Source: Chloroflexota bacterium (lineage in GTDB: Bacteria > Chloroflexota > Anaerolineae > Anaerolineales > UBA4823). From it: a stretch of 8,289 bases of DNA. Below are positions 6,003 to 8,289 of this stretch, piece by piece (position 1 is the stretch's first letter; every line of letters begins with the position of its first letter). The DNA is taken from the NCBI GenBank assembly GCA_017860725.1, contig JAGDMX010000086.1:1-8289 (forward strand). Reading direction: 5' to 3'. Position numbers and translations under genes: made by a program. The notes under the pieces are model-generated. The model was not told the DNA's origin, ran no database searches, and saw nothing but the letters and a program-made list of their open reading frames with translations.

Positions 6003-7883
6003 ATGATCGAACGTAGCATAAATGAGCTGGATTTCAATATTTTACGCCGAAGGCGCTTTACACCTTCTCCGGCGGCCTGGGAAGATGAAGTGCTGTACTT
6101 CATGATGTTGGACCGTTTCTCCAATGGTCGTGAGACGGGCTACCAAGATAATCAGGGACGCCCGGTTACAAATGGTATCACACCACCTTTTCAGGTGCAG
6201 GAAACCGGTAATGCGGTGCGGACGGAGGCCGACGCCCGCCGCTGGCAGGATGCTGGGGCTCGCTGGAATGGGGGCACTTTAAAAGGGTTGGCCAGCAAGA
6301 TGGGCTACCTGCAGCGCCTGGGGGTGACTGCGGTATGGGTAAGCCCGATCTTCAAGCAAATCTCATTCCAGGACACATATCACGGATACGGTATCCAGAA
6401 TTTTCTGGATGTCGATCCGCATTTTGGCAATCGGAACGATCTGCGTGCCATGGTGCGCACTGCTCACCGCTATGGCATTCACGTGATCCTCGATATCATC
6501 CTCAATCATGTTGGTAATGTATTCAGCTATGTGCCCGACCGCTACCTGGAAAGAGATCCTTTCAGCGGCAGAGAGTATATGGACCCACGCTGGGATGGAC
6601 GCCCATACCGAGTGCAGGGCTTCAATGACCGTACCGGGCAGCCCAACTTGCCCTTCGGGATAGTGAATCTGACGGAACACCCGGCAGCCTGGCCGAATGA
6701 TGCCATCTGGCCAGTAGAGTTTCAGTCACCGGAGATCTACAGCGCTCGTGGACACATTACTAATTGGGATCACGACCCTGAGTTCTTCGAAGGTGATTTT
6801 TATGATTTGAAGGATGTGCGCCTGGGGTCAGGTTCACTGGATGATTATTCCCCATCCCCGACGCTGCTGGCGTTATGCCAGGTTTACAAGTTCTGGATCG
6901 CTTATGCCGATGTAGATGGATTTCGTATCGACACGGTTAAACACATGGACCCGGGGGCAGTGCGTTACTTTGCCTCCGTGATCCACGAGTTCGCCCAGTC
7001 TATCGGCAAGGAGAATTTTTACCTGATCGGCGAGATCACCGGCGGGCGGCAGCGTGCCTTTACTTCTCTTGAGCAAACCGGTCTAAACGCCGCCCTCGGG
7101 ATCGATGACATTCCGGATAAACTGGAGTATATGGTAAAGGGCTACCGGAATCCAGAAGAATATTTCAACCTGTTTCGCAACTCAATACTGGTACAAAAGG
7201 AGTCGCATATCTGGTTCCGGAATAAGATTGTGACTTTGTTTGACGATCATGATCAGGTGCGTAAAGGCGGTTACAAAGCGCGCTTTGCAGCTGGCGATCC
7301 TCACTGGCAGCAGTTGCTGGTCAATGTTCTGGCGGTGAATGCCACCACAATGGGTATCCCCTGTATATATTATGGTAGCGAGCAAGGTTTTGACGGCGAG
7401 GGGGACAGTGATCGCTACTTACGCGAGTCGATGTTCGGCGGTGAGTTTGGAGCTTTTCGCAGCCGCGGGCGGCATTTCTTCAACGAGGAACATCCCGTCT
7501 ATCAAGAGCTTTCCAGGCTTCTCAAGCTGCGCAGGGATAAGATCGCACTGCGACGCGGTCGGCAATATCTGCGCGAGATCTCTGGCGACGGTGTCCATTT
7601 CGGTTTGCCTCGCATGATCGGAGGGCAGATCCGTTCGATCATACCCTGGTCGCGCCTGTTCGATGATCAAGAAATCCTACTGGCGACCAATACCGACCCA
7701 GATAACCCACGCCTGGCCTGGATACGTTTGCAAGATAACCTGCACCAGCCTGGTGATCACCTGCGCTGCCTGTACTCTAAGAATCAGCAGGCGGTTGCGC
7801 AAGAAGTGGAGATTGTTCAACTTGGGGATCGCCTGGCAGTGCAGTTAGAGATACCGCCAGCAGGATTTGTCATCTATCAATGA
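6003..7883 (+). CDS. GH13 alpha-amylase-family glycoside hydrolase, cytoplasmic
   Basis: A 626-aa (beta/alpha)8-barrel enzyme of the alpha-amylase clan, acting on alpha-glucosidic bonds. All conserved regions are intact: region I DIILNH (164-169), region II GFRIDTVKH with nucleophile Asp310, region III LIGEIT with acid/base Glu344, and region IV FDDHD with the stabiliser Asp417 next to His416. The TYHGYGIQNFLDVDPHFG stretch (125-142) carries the usual active-site tyrosine and substrate contacts; WNGGTLKGLASKMGYLQRLG (88-107) is the first barrel helix region. A C-terminal beta domain covers about residues 525-626. The N-terminus (MIERSINELDFNILRRRR) is charged and has no signal peptide, so the enzyme should work inside the cell, for example on maltodextrin, glycogen or trehalose-type substrates; hydrolase versus transferase cannot be decided. 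It stands alone between a promoter-like region and a terminator-like hairpin. Confidence 0.92.
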   Translation: MIERSINELDFNILRRRRFTPSPAAWEDEVLYFMMLDRFSNGRETGYQDNQGRPVTNGITPPFQVQETGNAVRTEADARRWQDAGARWNGGTLKGLASKMGYLQRLGVTAVWVSPIFKQISFQDTYHGYGIQNFLDVDPHFGNRNDLRAMVRTAHRYGIHVILDIILNHVGNVFSYVPDRYLERDPFSGREYMDPRWDGRPYRVQGFNDRTGQPNLPFGIVNLTEHPAAWPNDAIWPVEFQSPEIYSARGHITNWDHDPEFFEGDFYDLKDVRLGSGSLDDYSPSPTLLALCQVYKFWIAYADVDGFRIDTVKHMDPGAVRYFASVIHEFAQSIGKENFYLIGEITGGRQRAFTSLEQTGLNAALGIDDIPDKLEYMVKGYRNPEEYFNLFRNSILVQKESHIWFRNKIVTLFDDHDQVRKGGYKARFAAGDPHWQQLLVNVLAVNATTMGIPCIYYGSEQGFDGEGDSDRYLRESMFGGEFGAFRSRGRHFFNEEHPVYQELSRLLKLRRDKIALRRGRQYLREISGDGVHFGLPRMIGGQIRSIIPWSRLFDDQEILLATNTDPDNPRLAWIRLQDNLHQPGDHLRCLYSKNQQAVAQEVEIVQLGDRLAVQLEIPPAGFVIYQ

Positions 7884-7931
7884 TCCGCGCAGGGAGGTGT
7901 TTTCCCGATAGGAATGATTCTGAGGTAAAAT

Positions 7932-7969
7932 CTACCCCGATATTCCAGAATAGTCACAAATCCGGGTAG
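7932..7969 (+). other. Stem-loop with nested dyad in the post-amylase spacer
   Basis: CTACCC (7932-7937) and GGGTAG (7964-7969) form a perfect 6-bp stem enclosing a second dyad, TATTC-CA-GAATA (7941-7952). Upstream pieces GGAAT (7911-7915) and ATTCTG (7917-7922) can pair with parts of the nested dyad (ATTCC 7942-7946, CAGAAT 7946-7951), so alternative folds exist. A TAAAAT (7926-7931) touches the stem. There is no T-run. It may belong to a structured leader or be the 3' end of the amylase message. Confidence 0.3.
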
Positions 7970-7983
7970 CATCGAGAAATTTG

Positions 7984-8068
7984 AACGCTTGCCACCGCCA
8001 TGAATTACATTTCATTGCACCGCGCCTCGCTGTGAGTGCTGTGAATGTGCCGGTGGCAATCGTTTTTT
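7984..8068 (+). terminator. Long-stem terminator-like hairpin with T6 tail
   Basis: AACG-c-TTGCCACCG (7984-7997) pairs with CGGTGGCAA-t-CGTT (8051-8064): thirteen of fourteen positions match around one mismatch. Six T's follow the 9-bp core stem (8063-8068). The 53-nt interior contains further weak pairing (CATT/AATG, GCAC/GTGC, GCG/CGC), so the whole 81 nt can make one long arm. This is the best terminator candidate for the amylase gene. It ends only 6 nt before the ribosome site GGAG (8075-8078) of the next gene, so an attenuator role is also possible. Confidence 0.55.
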
Positions 8069-8085
8069 AACATCGGAGAACCATT

Positions 8086-8289
8086 ATGAACTGGTTATGG
8101 GTTGGGATATTGAGTTTGCTGGTTGGTATATTTTACGTAAAGTTCTTGACCGTCCACCCCCTCAAGATGAGCCGCAATTTAATGGCGACCTGTACGGCGT
8201 TCTTTGGTGTAGTGGCTGTGCTGGCGACTGAATTTAGCGGTGTGCAGCTCTGGCTGGCTGCCGGCCTGTCGTTTATCATTTTCCTGGGT
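8086..8289 (+). CDS. Small membrane protein, 3'-partial
   Basis: An open frame of 68 codons runs from ATG 8086 to the window end without a stop. GGAG (8075-8078) lies 7 nt upstream. The translation is very hydrophobic: segment 1 about residues 3-20 (WLWVGILSLLVGIFYVKF), a short polar loop with HPLKMSRN (25-32), segment 2 about 33-48 (LMATCTAFFGVVAVLA) and segment 3 beginning near residue 56 (LWLAAGLSFIIFLG). I recognise no family. By composition it is an inner-membrane protein with at least three helices. It is too short for the family to be named and its end is not seen. Confidence 0.65.
   Translation, partial: MNWLWVGILSLLVGIFYVKFLTVHPLKMSRNLMATCTAFFGVVAVLATEFSGVQLWLAAGLSFIIFLG

Noticed and set aside
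1..8289. CRISPR arrays, tRNA or rRNA genes, insertion sequences
   Set aside because: No regularly spaced repeats, cloverleaf-like segments, rRNA signatures or transposase frames were seen on either strand.

Overview
The window looks like a stretch of chromosome from an anaerobic or facultative bacterium, most plausibly a Chloroflexota (Anaerolineae-like) lineage or its metagenomic relatives. That placement is inference from gene content and protein style (a tungsten-type radical SAM maturase, a Cys-rich ferredoxin-like protein, a cytoplasmic GH13 enzyme); there is no rRNA or marker gene to prove it. I see no tRNA, rRNA, CRISPR array, transposase or phage gene.

Layout. (1) Bases 1-951 hold the 3' part of a phosphodiester-glycosidase-like (NAGPA/PF09992) gene on the + strand. 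It meets, tail to tail with a 4-bp stop overlap, (2) a minus-strand radical SAM/SPASM protein (948-2201) with an AbrB-like N-terminus, which closely resembles the maturases of tungsten-cofactor oxidoreductases. (3) A 148-bp divergent promoter region (2202-2349) contains two abutting palindromes and -10-like hexamers in both directions. (4) A + strand cluster follows: alpha/beta hydrolase (2350-3273), overlapping by 17 bp a multi-Cys 4Fe-4S protein (3257-4351), then 10 nt on a class I SAM methyltransferase (4362-5156), and 50 nt further a PaaI-type hotdog thioesterase (start 5207 or 5234, end 5734). The last gap contains a short repeated motif. (5) A 268-bp intergenic region holds an 87-bp long inverted repeat and a promoter-like A/T segment. 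(6) A GH13 alpha-amylase-family enzyme without signal peptide (6003-7883). (7) A 202-bp gap with two stem-loops, the second ending in six T's. (8) The start of a small membrane protein (8086 to the window end).

How the genes may work together. The hydrolase, Fe-S protein and methyltransferase are packed tightly enough to be one transcript, with the thioesterase probably included; I cannot name the pathway. The W-maturase on the opposite strand shares the divergent control region with this cluster, so a common redox regulator is possible but only inferred. No tungsten aldehyde oxidoreductase, the expected client of the maturase, is in the window. The amylase has its own promoter-like region and appears to be a separate unit for intracellular glucan metabolism. 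The most unusual non-coding signals are the 87-bp inverted repeat, the palindrome pair, and the structured segment before the last gene.
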